Below, piece after piece: positions 1 to 6,123 of a stretch of DNA of 6,974 bases. Source of the stretch: Chlorobiaceae bacterium (GTDB lineage: Bacteria; Bacteroidota; Chlorobiia; Chlorobiales; Chlorobiaceae); assembly GCA_013336025.1 (NCBI GenBank), contig JAAXUM010000087.1, positions 1 through 6,974 of the forward strand, read 5' to 3'. Position numbers and translations under genes: made by a program. The notes below the pieces were generated by a model that made no database searches, was not told the DNA's origin, and saw only the letters and a program-made list of their open reading frames with translations. Position 1 is the stretch's first letter. Each line of letters begins with the position of its first letter.

Positions 1-68
1 TATGATTGTTGCGTGCAATGAGAAGTAAATGCAGGTGTCCGGCCGGGCTGGATGATCGTTCTGCCTAT

Positions 69-75
69 GAGGAGG
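69..75 (+). promoter_or_regulatory. Shine-Dalgarno-like GAGGAGG before gmhA
   Basis: GAGGAGG is a near-perfect anti-16S complement and the best ribosome-binding match in the window. It lies 14 nt before the in-frame ATG at 90, longer than the usual 5-9 nt. It supports the 90 start but does not prove it, because the same bases encode Glu-Glu if translation begins at ATG 18. Confidence 0.4.
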
Positions 76-89
76 TTGCGCTTGATGCC

Positions 90-698
90 ATGCTCTATAG
101 TGCACGGCTCAAGGAAACGGTTGCCCTGGGGAACAGCGCAGTCATTGTTGCAATGGCGAGATTGATTTCCGATGTTTTCGAAGCGGACGGCAAGTTGCTG
201 ATTTGCGGCAATGGCGGCAGTGCGGCTGATGCGCAGCATCTGGCGACTGAATTGACGATTCGATACAGGGCGAGTGTACAGCGTCCGGCGCTTCCGGCAA
301 TAGCCCTGACTACAGACAGCTCTGCGCTGACTGCCGGGGCGAACGATCTGGGTTATGACGAGGTTTTCAGAAGGCTTGTTGAGGCTTATGGCAGGCAGGG
401 TGATGTTGTGCTTGGTCTTTCAACAAGCGGAAACAGTAAAAGTGTTCTGTACGCGCTCGATTATGCCCGAAAGCACGGGATGAGGACTCTTGCGCTGCTT
501 GGTGGTGATGGAGGGGCGCTGAAAGGGCTTGCGGATTTATCCATTGTGGTTCCTCATAGCGGTTCGGCCGACAGGGTTCAGGAGTGTCATATTACGCTTG
601 GTCACGTTATTATTGATCTTGTTGAGCGGATGATGGGGTATGCAATCGGGTGCAATAACCAACAAAAAGAACAAGGATATGCAGATCAAACAGATTGA
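90..698 (+). CDS. gmhA: Phosphoheptose isomerase (sedoheptulose-7-phosphate isomerase), SIS domain
   Basis: Cytoplasmic enzyme that converts sedoheptulose 7-phosphate to D-glycero-D-manno-heptose 7-phosphate, the first step towards the ADP-heptose used in the lipopolysaccharide inner core. Counting from the ATG at 90 the product is 202 aa and almost entirely one SIS domain: phosphate-binding GNGGS at residues 40-44, STSGNS at 111-116, and [12 protein letters not shown] near 154-165. His50, Glu54, Gln164 and His172 line up with the metal/catalytic residues His61, Glu65, Gln172 and His180 of E. coli GmhA, which favours an isomerase over the non-catalytic SIS protein DiaA. The start is uncertain. 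ATG 90 has a strong GAGGAGG at 69-75 but a long 14-nt spacer; ATG 18 is in frame (226 aa), and similarity to the family seems to begin slightly before residue 1 of the 202-aa form. The frame is closed by a TGA at 3-5. The C-terminus runs about 20 residues past the usual family end and overlaps ribH by 20 bp. Confidence 0.9.
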   Translation: MLYSARLKETVALGNSAVIVAMARLISDVFEADGKLLICGNGGSAADAQHLATELTIRYRASVQRPALPAIALTTDSSALTAGANDLGYDEVFRRLVEAYGRQGDVVLGLSTSGNSKSVLYALDYARKHGMRTLALLGGDGGALKGLADLSIVVPHSGSADRVQECHITLGHVIIDLVERMMGYAIGCNNQQKEQGYADQTD

Positions 699-1146
699 GG
701 GGTCGTTGAGCGCAAAGGGTGCACGGTTTGCGCTGGTTGTTTCCCGTTTTAATGATTTTATCGGTCAGAAACTGGTGGAGGGTGCTCTGGATTGCCTTCG
801 CCGACATGGAGCAGAGGATTCAGAGGTGGTGATTTATCGTTGTCCCGGCGCCTTTGAGCTTCCCATGGTTGTCAAGAAAGCCGCTTTAAGCGGTCATCAT
901 GATGCCGTTATTGCGCTGGGAGTTATCATCAGGGGTTCAACGCCGCATTTTGATGTTATTGCTGCTGAAGCAACCAAGGGTCTTGCTCAGGTAGCGCTTG
1001 ATACCATGATTCCTGTTGCTTTCGGGGTGCTGACGACTGAAAATCTGGAACAGGCTATCGAGCGTGCCGGCACCAAGGCTGGTAACAAGGGATTTGATGC
1101 CGCGATGACCGCTATTGAGATGGTGAACCTCTATCGGCAGTTTTAG
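679..1146 (+). CDS. ribH: 6,7-dimethyl-8-ribityllumazine synthase
   Basis: Condenses 5-amino-6-ribitylamino-uracil with 3,4-dihydroxy-2-butanone 4-phosphate to give the lumazine precursor of riboflavin, the penultimate step of the pathway; family members assemble as pentamers or 60-mer capsids. The 155-aa product matches the usual length (E. coli about 156). Visible hallmarks are SRFNDFI (22-28, with Phe24 in the substrate-stacking position), PGAFELP (56-62), IRGSTPHFD (84-92, with His90 as the expected catalytic histidine), AFGVLTTEN (114-122) and the conserved [11 protein letters not shown] tail (128-138, Arg129 near the phosphate site). An in-frame ATG at 640 would add 13 residues ([16 protein letters not shown]) with no counterpart in the family, so the 679 start is preferred. 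The AAGGA at 673-677 ends only 1 nt before that ATG, too close for a normal Shine-Dalgarno, so initiation may depend on ribosomes finishing gmhA, whose stop lies 20 bp inside this gene. Confidence 0.96.
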   Translation: MQIKQIEGSLSAKGARFALVVSRFNDFIGQKLVEGALDCLRRHGAEDSEVVIYRCPGAFELPMVVKKAALSGHHDAVIALGVIIRGSTPHFDVIAAEATKGLAQVALDTMIPVAFGVLTTENLEQAIERAGTKAGNKGFDAAMTAIEMVNLYRQF

Positions 1147-1163
1147 GGGTGCGATTTTTTTTT
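1127..1163 (+). terminator. Weak candidate intrinsic terminator after ribH
   Basis: A possible 7-bp stem pairs ACCTCTA (1127-1133) with TAGGGGT (1144-1150), including one G-T pair, around a 10-nt loop. A run of nine T follows at 1155-1163 after a 4-nt spacer. The stem overlaps the ribH stop codon. The T-run and the convergent arrangement with plsC suit a terminator, but the stem is short and the spacer reduces the fit. On the minus strand the same stem is not followed by a T-run, so I see no matching terminator for the thrB-thrC-plsC transcript. Confidence 0.3.
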
Positions 1164-1171
1164 GCCGTTAC

Positions 1172-1882
1172 TCAGTTGAAGCGGTAGCGATGCAGGTTGC
1201 CGTCGATGATGCTGAATGAGGTGTTCATGAGCTCTTCAACACTTTTGAAGTCTGCGGGCATGATGGGTTTGCCGACAATTATCCTGATTTTTCCTTTATG
1301 GATCCTGAGGCTTTTTTTCGGCGTGATGAGGTGGCTGCCGATGATGGTGACCGGCAGTACCGGGGTTTCGCCTTTCTGCGCTACCAGAAATGCTCCTCGT
1401 TTGAAGGGGAGCAGCTCTCCTGTTTCCGAGCGCGTGCCTTCGGGAAAAATATGGATGGAGTGTCCGTTTTTAAGGGCTTCAGCCGCAGAGAGAAGGCTTT
1501 TGAGCGCATCCCTGTTCTGACCTCTGCGAATCATGATATACCCGGCCTGTTTGAGCGCCCAGCCGAATATCGGTATTTTTCCCAGCTCTTCTTTGGCAAC
1601 AAATCGCAGATTGAGTTTCATGGTTCCGAGCAGCAGCGGAATGTCTGCCATTCCTGCATGGTTGCTGATGACAAGATAGTGCTGATCGGTGCTGTAGTTC
1701 TCACTGCCTATCAGCTCAATTGATATACCGAAGAGTTTTGCGCTGAATCGGCCCCACCATGCGGCTATCCTGTGAAAACTGTTGCCTGTCCGGTCAAACA
1801 GATTGATCAGGAGCGAGAGGCTCATTCCGATAATCATTATCGGTACGAGGATGAGAAAAAAGAGCAGGGTTCTGAGGTTCAT
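1172..1882 (-). CDS. plsC: 1-acyl-sn-glycerol-3-phosphate acyltransferase family protein
   Basis: Membrane-associated acyltransferase of the PlsC/LPLAT family, expected to acylate lysophosphatidic acid to phosphatidic acid in phospholipid synthesis. The 236-aa product has a hydrophobic N-terminal segment (about residues 5-29, a likely membrane anchor) and the four LPLAT blocks in order: NHAGMAD at 74-80 (the NHx4D catalytic pair, His75 and Asp80), GYIMIRRG at 114-121, FPEGTRS at 146-152 (glycerophosphate binding), and VLPVTIIGSH at 175-184. The block I interior (AGMA) differs from the more common QSxx/xSxx form. Translation starts 17 nt after the thrC stop with no visible Shine-Dalgarno; the start is chosen because it includes the whole hydrophobic segment. 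It is probably the last gene of the thrB-thrC operon. Acceptor specificity cannot be read from the sequence, so lyso-ornithine lipid or another lysolipid remains possible. Confidence 0.88.
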   Translation of the reverse strand: MNLRTLLFFLILVPIMIIGMSLSLLINLFDRTGNSFHRIAAWWGRFSAKLFGISIELIGSENYSTDQHYLVISNHAGMADIPLLLGTMKLNLRFVAKEELGKIPIFGWALKQAGYIMIRRGQNRDALKSLLSAAEALKNGHSIHIFPEGTRSETGELLPFKRGAFLVAQKGETPVLPVTIIGSHLITPKKSLRIHKGKIRIIVGKPIMPADFKSVEELMNTSFSIIDGNLHRYRFN

Positions 1883-1899
1883 GGCGGCAGTGCAACTGG

Positions 1900-3216
1900 T
1901 TAATGCTTGTCGAGATTTTCCAGAAACCCGGCCAGCTCGTTGTAGTCGGTGCTGATGAGAGTGGCCTGCTTTTTTCTCTGGAGCACGGCTTGCAGACGCT
2001 CAGGAATGTCGATTTGCTGATTGAGCGTCTCCTGTATGGCTTCGAGAAACTTTGCCGGATGAGCCGTGGAGAGCACAACTCCTGCTGAACTGTTGCCGCT
2101 TCTCTTCCGGTACTCTTCAAGGGCGCGAAATCCTACGGCGGTATGGGGATCGGCCGTATAGCCGAACTCATTATAGAGCTTCAGAATTGTTTCTCTTGTT
2201 GCGGTGTCCGAAATGGCTGCTCCTGTTATTTCGCTTCCCATTGCCCGGTAATCGTTTCCATACAGATATCTGAGGCGTGCAAAGTTGCTCGGATCGCCTA
2301 CATCCATTGCTGTTGAGATGGTTGTGATGGTCGGATGCGGTTCATATCTGCCGTCGTCAAGGTATCGGGTGACGCTGTCGTTTGCATTTGATGCGGCTAC
2401 GAAATGGCCGACAGGGAAGCCCATGAGCTTCGCAAGCACTCCGGCTGTGAGGTTTCCGTAGTTGCCGCTCGGCACCGAGAAGACCGGATGAAGAAGACCG
2501 TATCGGGTTTTCAGCTGCATGGTCGCCCAGGCATAATAAAATGACTGGGGGATCAGTCTGGATATGTTGATGGAGTTTGCAGAGGTCAGGGTGAGCCTCT
2601 CTTTGAGAGCGGGATCGACAAACGCCTGTTTGACCAGTCGCTGGCAGTCGTCGAAATCTCCTTGTACCTCAAGTGCCCGGACATTGCTTCCTGCGGTGGT
2701 GAGCTGCTGTTCCTGAAGCCGGCTGACCTTTCCTGAAGGGTAGAGGAGTACGACCCGCGTGTTCGGAATTCCCTGAAAGCCGTAGGCTACAGCGCTGCCG
2801 GTGTCGCCGGATGTTGCAACAAGTACGGTGATCAGACGGTCATCCTCAGCGGCAAAATAACCGGTGAGCCGGGCCAGAAAACGTGCGCCATAGTCTTTGA
2901 AGGCCAGGGTTGGGCCGCAGAACAGTTCTTCGATAAAGGTGTTTTGTTCCAGCTCGACAATCGGCGTGTCGAAGGGGTAACAGTTTTCAATCATGTCGCC
3001 GAGCAGATCGGGAGGGATTTCTCCGCCGATAAACTTTTTTGCTATCGCAAAAGCGATATTGCAGAAGCTTGCATCTTCAAGCAGTGCAAGTTCCTGAGCA
3101 GAAAATCCCGGTATTTCAGAGGGAACATAGAGCCCGCCGTCAGGAGCAAGACCTTCAAGGGTTGCTTTTTTTATCGAAACGGGGGTGGATGATTTATTGG
3201 TGCTGAAATAGATCAT
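1900..3216 (-). CDS. thrC: Threonine synthase (PLP-dependent)
   Basis: Converts O-phospho-L-homoserine to L-threonine and phosphate using pyridoxal phosphate, the last step of threonine synthesis. At 438 aa it is close to the E. coli-type (short) enzyme and resembles it along its whole length. Landmarks are the N-terminal LAPDGGLYVP (23-32), GPTLAFKDYGARF (101-113) with Lys107 as the PLP Schiff-base lysine, ATSGDTGSAV (134-143), NSINISR (214-220), the PLP phosphate loop SVPSGNYGNLTAG (247-259) and STAHPAKF (383-390). The start lies 27 nt downstream of the thrB stop. No purine-rich ribosome-binding site is visible in that gap, suggesting translational coupling or SD-independent initiation. thrB supplies its substrate directly, so the pair forms a functional unit. 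No frameshift or missing residue was seen. Confidence 0.97.
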   Translation of the reverse strand: MIYFSTNKSSTPVSIKKATLEGLAPDGGLYVPSEIPGFSAQELALLEDASFCNIAFAIAKKFIGGEIPPDLLGDMIENCYPFDTPIVELEQNTFIEELFCGPTLAFKDYGARFLARLTGYFAAEDDRLITVLVATSGDTGSAVAYGFQGIPNTRVVLLYPSGKVSRLQEQQLTTAGSNVRALEVQGDFDDCQRLVKQAFVDPALKERLTLTSANSINISRLIPQSFYYAWATMQLKTRYGLLHPVFSVPSGNYGNLTAGVLAKLMGFPVGHFVAASNANDSVTRYLDDGRYEPHPTITTISTAMDVGDPSNFARLRYLYGNDYRAMGSEITGAAISDTATRETILKLYNEFGYTADPHTAVGFRALEEYRKRSGNSSAGVVLSTAHPAKFLEAIQETLNQQIDIPERLQAVLQRKKQATLISTDYNELAGFLENLDKH

Positions 3217-3243
3217 GTTGTTAACCGGCCAGAGTGTGCTTGT

Positions 3244-4206
3244 TTACAATACTTTTGCGCCTTCCTTGCAGATCGGTGATACCCACATATCTGACCTGAG
3301 GTTGGTTTTAGGGAGAAGAAAGGCTTGTTTCATGGCTTCGCCGACGCGCTCTGCCGTCTCTTTTGATGAGGAAAAGGCAAAGACGGAGGGGCCTGAACCG
3401 GCAATGCTGCATCCAAGGGCTCCGCTGTCGATCGCTGCATGCTTGACGTCGAGAAAGCCTGGAATCAGTGGCGCGCGTTTTGGTTCGGCAACCACATCGA
3501 CGAGTGCGCGTCCGATGAGATCGTAATCCGATTTCAGGAGCCCTGCGATGAGCGCCCCGACATTTCCCCATTGCTGGGTTGCTGTTTTAAGCGGTATGGA
3601 TCTCGGGAGCACTGATCGTGCAAAGGATGTTTTCAGTTCGGTATGCGGATGCACAAGGGTGCAGAAGAGATGTTCGGGCGATGGAATCGTGATGAGATCA
3701 AGCGGCGAGTAGCTGCGGATAAGCACGAAATTTCCGAGAATAGCCGGCGCTGCGTTGTCGGCGTGCGCAGAACCGCAGGCAACACGTTCTCCTTCAACGG
3801 CAAAATGTACCAGCTCCATTTTTGAGCAGGGTTGATCAAGGAGCTCGTTTGCAGCGGCAAGTGCCGCTGCCGCACTTGCCGCACTGCTGCCCATGCCGCT
3901 GCTCAGCGGGAGGTTTTTTTTCAGCTCAAGATCGATATGGCCTCTGAAGTCAATTCCTTTGCTGGTGCGTATGTATTCGAGGAACTTGAGAACGACAAAG
4001 CTCGACGTGTTTTTTCTCGGATCGAGCGGCAGGGCTCCGCCATCGCCTGAAATGGCGGTAATGGAGACCGGGCAATCGCTTTTTCGTTCTTCATGGAGTG
4101 TGAGGATGACCTCATCACCCGGCTCGGTAATGGCGAATCCCAGAACATCGAAACCACAGGCTACGTTACCGACTGTTGCTGAGGCGAATCCTCTGACTGT
4201 TTTCAT
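3244..4206 (-). CDS. thrB: Homoserine kinase (GHMP kinase family)
   Basis: Phosphorylates L-homoserine with ATP to O-phosphohomoserine, the substrate of the threonine synthase encoded just downstream. The 320-aa product has the three GHMP blocks: SATVGNVACGFDVLGFA near residues 9-25 (homoserine/N-terminal motif), the ATP phosphate loop PLSSGMGSSAAS at 100-111, and the C-terminal GCSIAGSGPSVFAF at 265-278. AHADNAAPAILG (148-159) is also typical of homoserine kinases and separates it from mevalonate or shikimate members of the superfamily. The start is well supported by AGGA at 4213-4216 on this strand, 6 nt before the ATG. It is the first gene of the minus-strand cluster and is divergent from atpA. 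thrA (aspartokinase/homoserine dehydrogenase) does not precede it here, unlike the E. coli thrABC order. Confidence 0.96.
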   Translation of the reverse strand: MKTVRGFASATVGNVACGFDVLGFAITEPGDEVILTLHEERKSDCPVSITAISGDGGALPLDPRKNTSSFVVLKFLEYIRTSKGIDFRGHIDLELKKNLPLSSGMGSSAASAAAALAAANELLDQPCSKMELVHFAVEGERVACGSAHADNAAPAILGNFVLIRSYSPLDLITIPSPEHLFCTLVHPHTELKTSFARSVLPRSIPLKTATQQWGNVGALIAGLLKSDYDLIGRALVDVVAEPKRAPLIPGFLDVKHAAIDSGALGCSIAGSGPSVFAFSSSKETAERVGEAMKQAFLLPKTNLRSDMWVSPICKEGAKVL

Positions 4207-4216
4207 ACCTTTTCCT
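4207..4216 (-). promoter_or_regulatory. Ribosome-binding site of thrB
   Basis: Read on the minus strand, AGGAAAAGGT immediately precedes the thrB ATG. The AGGA part sits 6 nt upstream, a standard spacing. This is the only conventionally placed Shine-Dalgarno among the starts in the window and it fixes the thrB start. Confidence 0.65.
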
Positions 4217-4291
4217 GCAAGAGAACACCCTTAATAAAATGGTGGTGAGGTTAATGATCCGAAAGTATGGAGTTCAAAGTGAAACACAGAT

Positions 4292-4320
4292 TTGAATAAC
4301 TAAAAGGTTTTTGTTAAATT
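4292..4320 (+). promoter_or_regulatory. Candidate sigma-70-type promoter for atpA
   Basis: TTGAAT (4292-4297, four of six matches to TTGACA) is followed by a 17-nt spacer and TAAATT (4315-4320, four of six matches to TATAAT). The surroundings are AT-rich. It would place transcription start near 4327 and leave a leader of about 95 nt before atpA. The match is modest and AT-rich DNA gives such matches by chance. I found no comparably spaced pair for thrB on the minus strand. Confidence 0.3.
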
Positions 4321-4330
4321 TCGCTTTCAT

Positions 4331-4340
4331 TTTTCGAAAA
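4331..4340. repeat. Perfect 10-bp palindrome TTTTCGAAAA in the divergent region
   Basis: TTTTCGAAAA is its own reverse complement and does not extend further (flanking T and G do not pair). It lies between the candidate atpA promoter and the atpA start, in the region shared by two divergent transcripts. It could be a dimeric regulator's half-sites or chance in AT-rich sequence; nothing in the window identifies a binding protein. Confidence 0.25.
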
Positions 4341-4422
4341 GTAACAGACCGCACCGAATTTCAAAAGAAGGTAAGCAGAATCTTGCTCTTTTCTTACAAA
4401 CAAATAACCAAGCGAATAAGAT

Positions 4423-6003
4423 ATGTCTACAACAGTCAGGCCTGATGAGGTTTCATCCATACTTCGCAAGCAGCTTGCCGGTTTTGAGTCCGAGGCTGAT
4501 GTCTATGATGTGGGAACAGTTTTGCAGGTTGGTGACGGTATCGCCCGTGTGTATGGATTATCCAAGGCGGCTGCCGGTGAACTTCTTGAGTTTCCCAACA
4601 AGGTAATGGGTATGGCGCTTAACCTTGAAGAAGACAATGTCGGCGCGGTATTGTTCGGAGAGTCCAATCTGGTGAAAGAGGGTGATACGGTTAAACGAAC
4701 CGGTATTCTTGCTTCGATCCCGGTTGGTGAAGCTATGCTTGGCAGGGTAATTAATCCTCTGGGCGAGCCGATTGACGGAAAAGGGCCGATTGAAACACAG
4801 ATCAGGCTTCCTCTTGAGCGCAGAGCTCCTGGTGTTATTTACCGTAAATCAGTTCATGAGCCGCTTCAGACAGGACTCAAGGCGATCGACTCGATGATTC
4901 CTATCGGTCGCGGACAGCGCGAGCTTATTATTGGTGATCGTCAGACCGGAAAGACAGCTGTTGCAATCGATACCATTATCAATCAGAAGGGCAAGGGAGT
5001 TTTCTGTATCTATGTCGCTATCGGTCTGAAAGGTTCCACGGTGGCCCAGGTGGTCAATACCCTTGAGAAGTTCGGCGCCATGGAGTATACGACGGTTATT
5101 ACGGCTACGGCTTCCGATCCGGCTCCTCTTCAGTTTATCGCTCCGTTCGCCGGAGCTACTCTTGGCGAGTATTTCCGTGATACCGGCCGCCACGCGCTTG
5201 TTGTTTATGATGATCTTTCAAAGCAGGCTGTTGCTTATCGCCAGCTTTCCCTGCTCCTTCGTCGTCCGCCTGGACGTGAAGCTTACCCTGGCGATGTGTT
5301 TTATTTACATTCCCGTCTTCTCGAAAGAGCTGCAAAGATTACTGATGATATCGAAGTTGCAAGGAAGATGAATGATCTTCCTGATGCGATGAGATCGATG
5401 GTGAAAGGCGGCGGCAGTCTGACTGCGCTTCCGGTTATTGAAACGCAGGCCGGTGACGTTTCGGCCTATATTCCGACCAACGTTATTTCGATTACCGATG
5501 GTCAGATTTTTCTTGAGTCAAACCTTTTCAACTCAGGTCAGAGGCCTGCAATCAACGTTGGTATCTCGGTGTCCCGCGTTGGTGGTTCAGCCCAGATCAA
5601 GGCGATGAAAAAGGTTGCCGGTACTCTGCGACTCGATCTTGCACAGTTCCGTGAACTTGAGGCTTTCTCGAAATTCGGTTCGGATCTTGATAAAACCACG
5701 AAAGCGCAGCTTGACAGGGGCGCAAGACTGGTAGAGATTCTCAAGCAGGGTCAGTACATTCCTATGGCTGTTGAAAAACAGGTTGCCATTATTTTCCTTG
5801 GTACTCAGGGCTTGCTTGATGCTGTTGATGTAACGCGTATTCGCAAGTTTGAAGAAGAGTTCCTTGCCCTGCTTGAGCACAAGCATCCTGAAGTGCTTAA
5901 GGCAATTGCCGAAACGGGTACTCTTGAAGCTGATACCGCTAACAGGATCAAGGAAGCAGCGGAGAAGTTTATTGCTTCCTTCAACCAGAAAGCAAAGGCG
6001 TAA
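4423..6003 (+). CDS. atpA: F0F1 ATP synthase subunit alpha
   Basis: Non-catalytic nucleotide-binding subunit of the F1 hexamer (alpha3beta3) on the cytoplasmic face of the membrane; it also supplies an arginine to the catalytic sites on beta. The 526-aa product shows an N-terminal beta-barrel region (about 25-95), [18 protein letters not shown] with the Walker A motif at 171-178, Walker [10 protein letters not shown] at 259-267, the family signature [10 protein letters not shown] at 375-384, and the arginine-finger candidate Arg385 in SRVGG. It is somewhat longer than E. coli alpha (513 aa); part of the difference is about 7 extra residues between LLERAA and GSLTALP (305-330). The nearest upstream purines (ATAAG, 4416-4420) make a poor Shine-Dalgarno. 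Upstream is the divergent thrB rather than atpH, so atpA appears to begin its own transcript; atpG follows after 120 nt. Confidence 0.98.
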   Translation: MSTTVRPDEVSSILRKQLAGFESEADVYDVGTVLQVGDGIARVYGLSKAAAGELLEFPNKVMGMALNLEEDNVGAVLFGESNLVKEGDTVKRTGILASIPVGEAMLGRVINPLGEPIDGKGPIETQIRLPLERRAPGVIYRKSVHEPLQTGLKAIDSMIPIGRGQRELIIGDRQTGKTAVAIDTIINQKGKGVFCIYVAIGLKGSTVAQVVNTLEKFGAMEYTTVITATASDPAPLQFIAPFAGATLGEYFRDTGRHALVVYDDLSKQAVAYRQLSLLLRRPPGREAYPGDVFYLHSRLLERAAKITDDIEVARKMNDLPDAMRSMVKGGGSLTALPVIETQAGDVSAYIPTNVISITDGQIFLESNLFNSGQRPAINVGISVSRVGGSAQIKAMKKVAGTLRLDLAQFRELEAFSKFGSDLDKTTKAQLDRGARLVEILKQGQYIPMAVEKQVAIIFLGTQGLLDAVDVTRIRKFEEEFLALLEHKHPEVLKAIAETGTLEADTANRIKEAAEKFIASFNQKAKA

Positions 6004-6123
6004 GAGACGCAGATGGGCGCCTCTGAAAATGGCCGCGTTTTTCGACGTTGTTTCGTAAAGCGGGGAAATGGTCAGGGGTGCCGACGAGGTTTATCAAGCA
6101 ATTTATCAAAAGACCCGTAATTC
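6004..6123 (+). other. 120-nt atpA-atpG spacer, no supported gene
   Basis: The spacer is longer than usual between cotranscribed F1 genes. It holds a 35-codon open frame (6013-6120, beginning MGASENGR) that stops 3 nt before the atpG ATG. The frame has no clear ribosome-binding site and an arginine/glycine-rich composition typical of chance reading frames, so I do not call it a gene. I see no stable hairpin followed by a T-run, so readthrough from atpA to atpG is expected. Confidence 0.6.
6090..6109. repeat. Short direct repeat TTTATCAA x2, 12-nt period
   Basis: TTTATCAA occurs at 6090-6097 and again at 6102-6109, separated by GCAA, ending 14 nt before the atpG start. The pair is exact. It may be coincidental in an AT-rich translation-initiation region; an unstructured A/U-rich tract there could also help ribosome loading where no Shine-Dalgarno is present. 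Confidence 0.3.

Noticed and set aside
640..678. Upstream in-frame ATG at 640 as the ribH start
   Set aside because: It would add 13 polar residues absent from lumazine synthases; the family N-terminus matches the 679 start.
1135..1167. Inverted repeat CGGCA/TGCCG flanking the ribH stop and T-run as a bidirectional terminator
   Set aside because: Only 5 bp of stem around a 23-nt loop, with the T-run inside the loop rather than after the stem.
1298..1723. Plus-strand open frame of 141 codons opposite plsC
   Set aside because: It is antisense to a gene with clear acyltransferase motifs, and its translation shows no recognisable family features.
4267..4299. 10-codon plus-strand frame (MEFKVKHRFE) upstream of atpA
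   Set aside because: It overlaps the candidate promoter, so it would lie mostly outside the transcript, and it has no ribosome-binding site.
4274..4330. 18-codon minus-strand frame as a threonine attenuation leader peptide
   Set aside because: It contains no threonine codons, has no Shine-Dalgarno, and is not followed by a hairpin plus T-run before thrB.
6013..6120. 35-codon open frame between atpA and atpG as a possible small gene
   Set aside because: No credible ribosome-binding site, arginine/glycine-rich composition and no recognisable motif; more likely spacer sequence.
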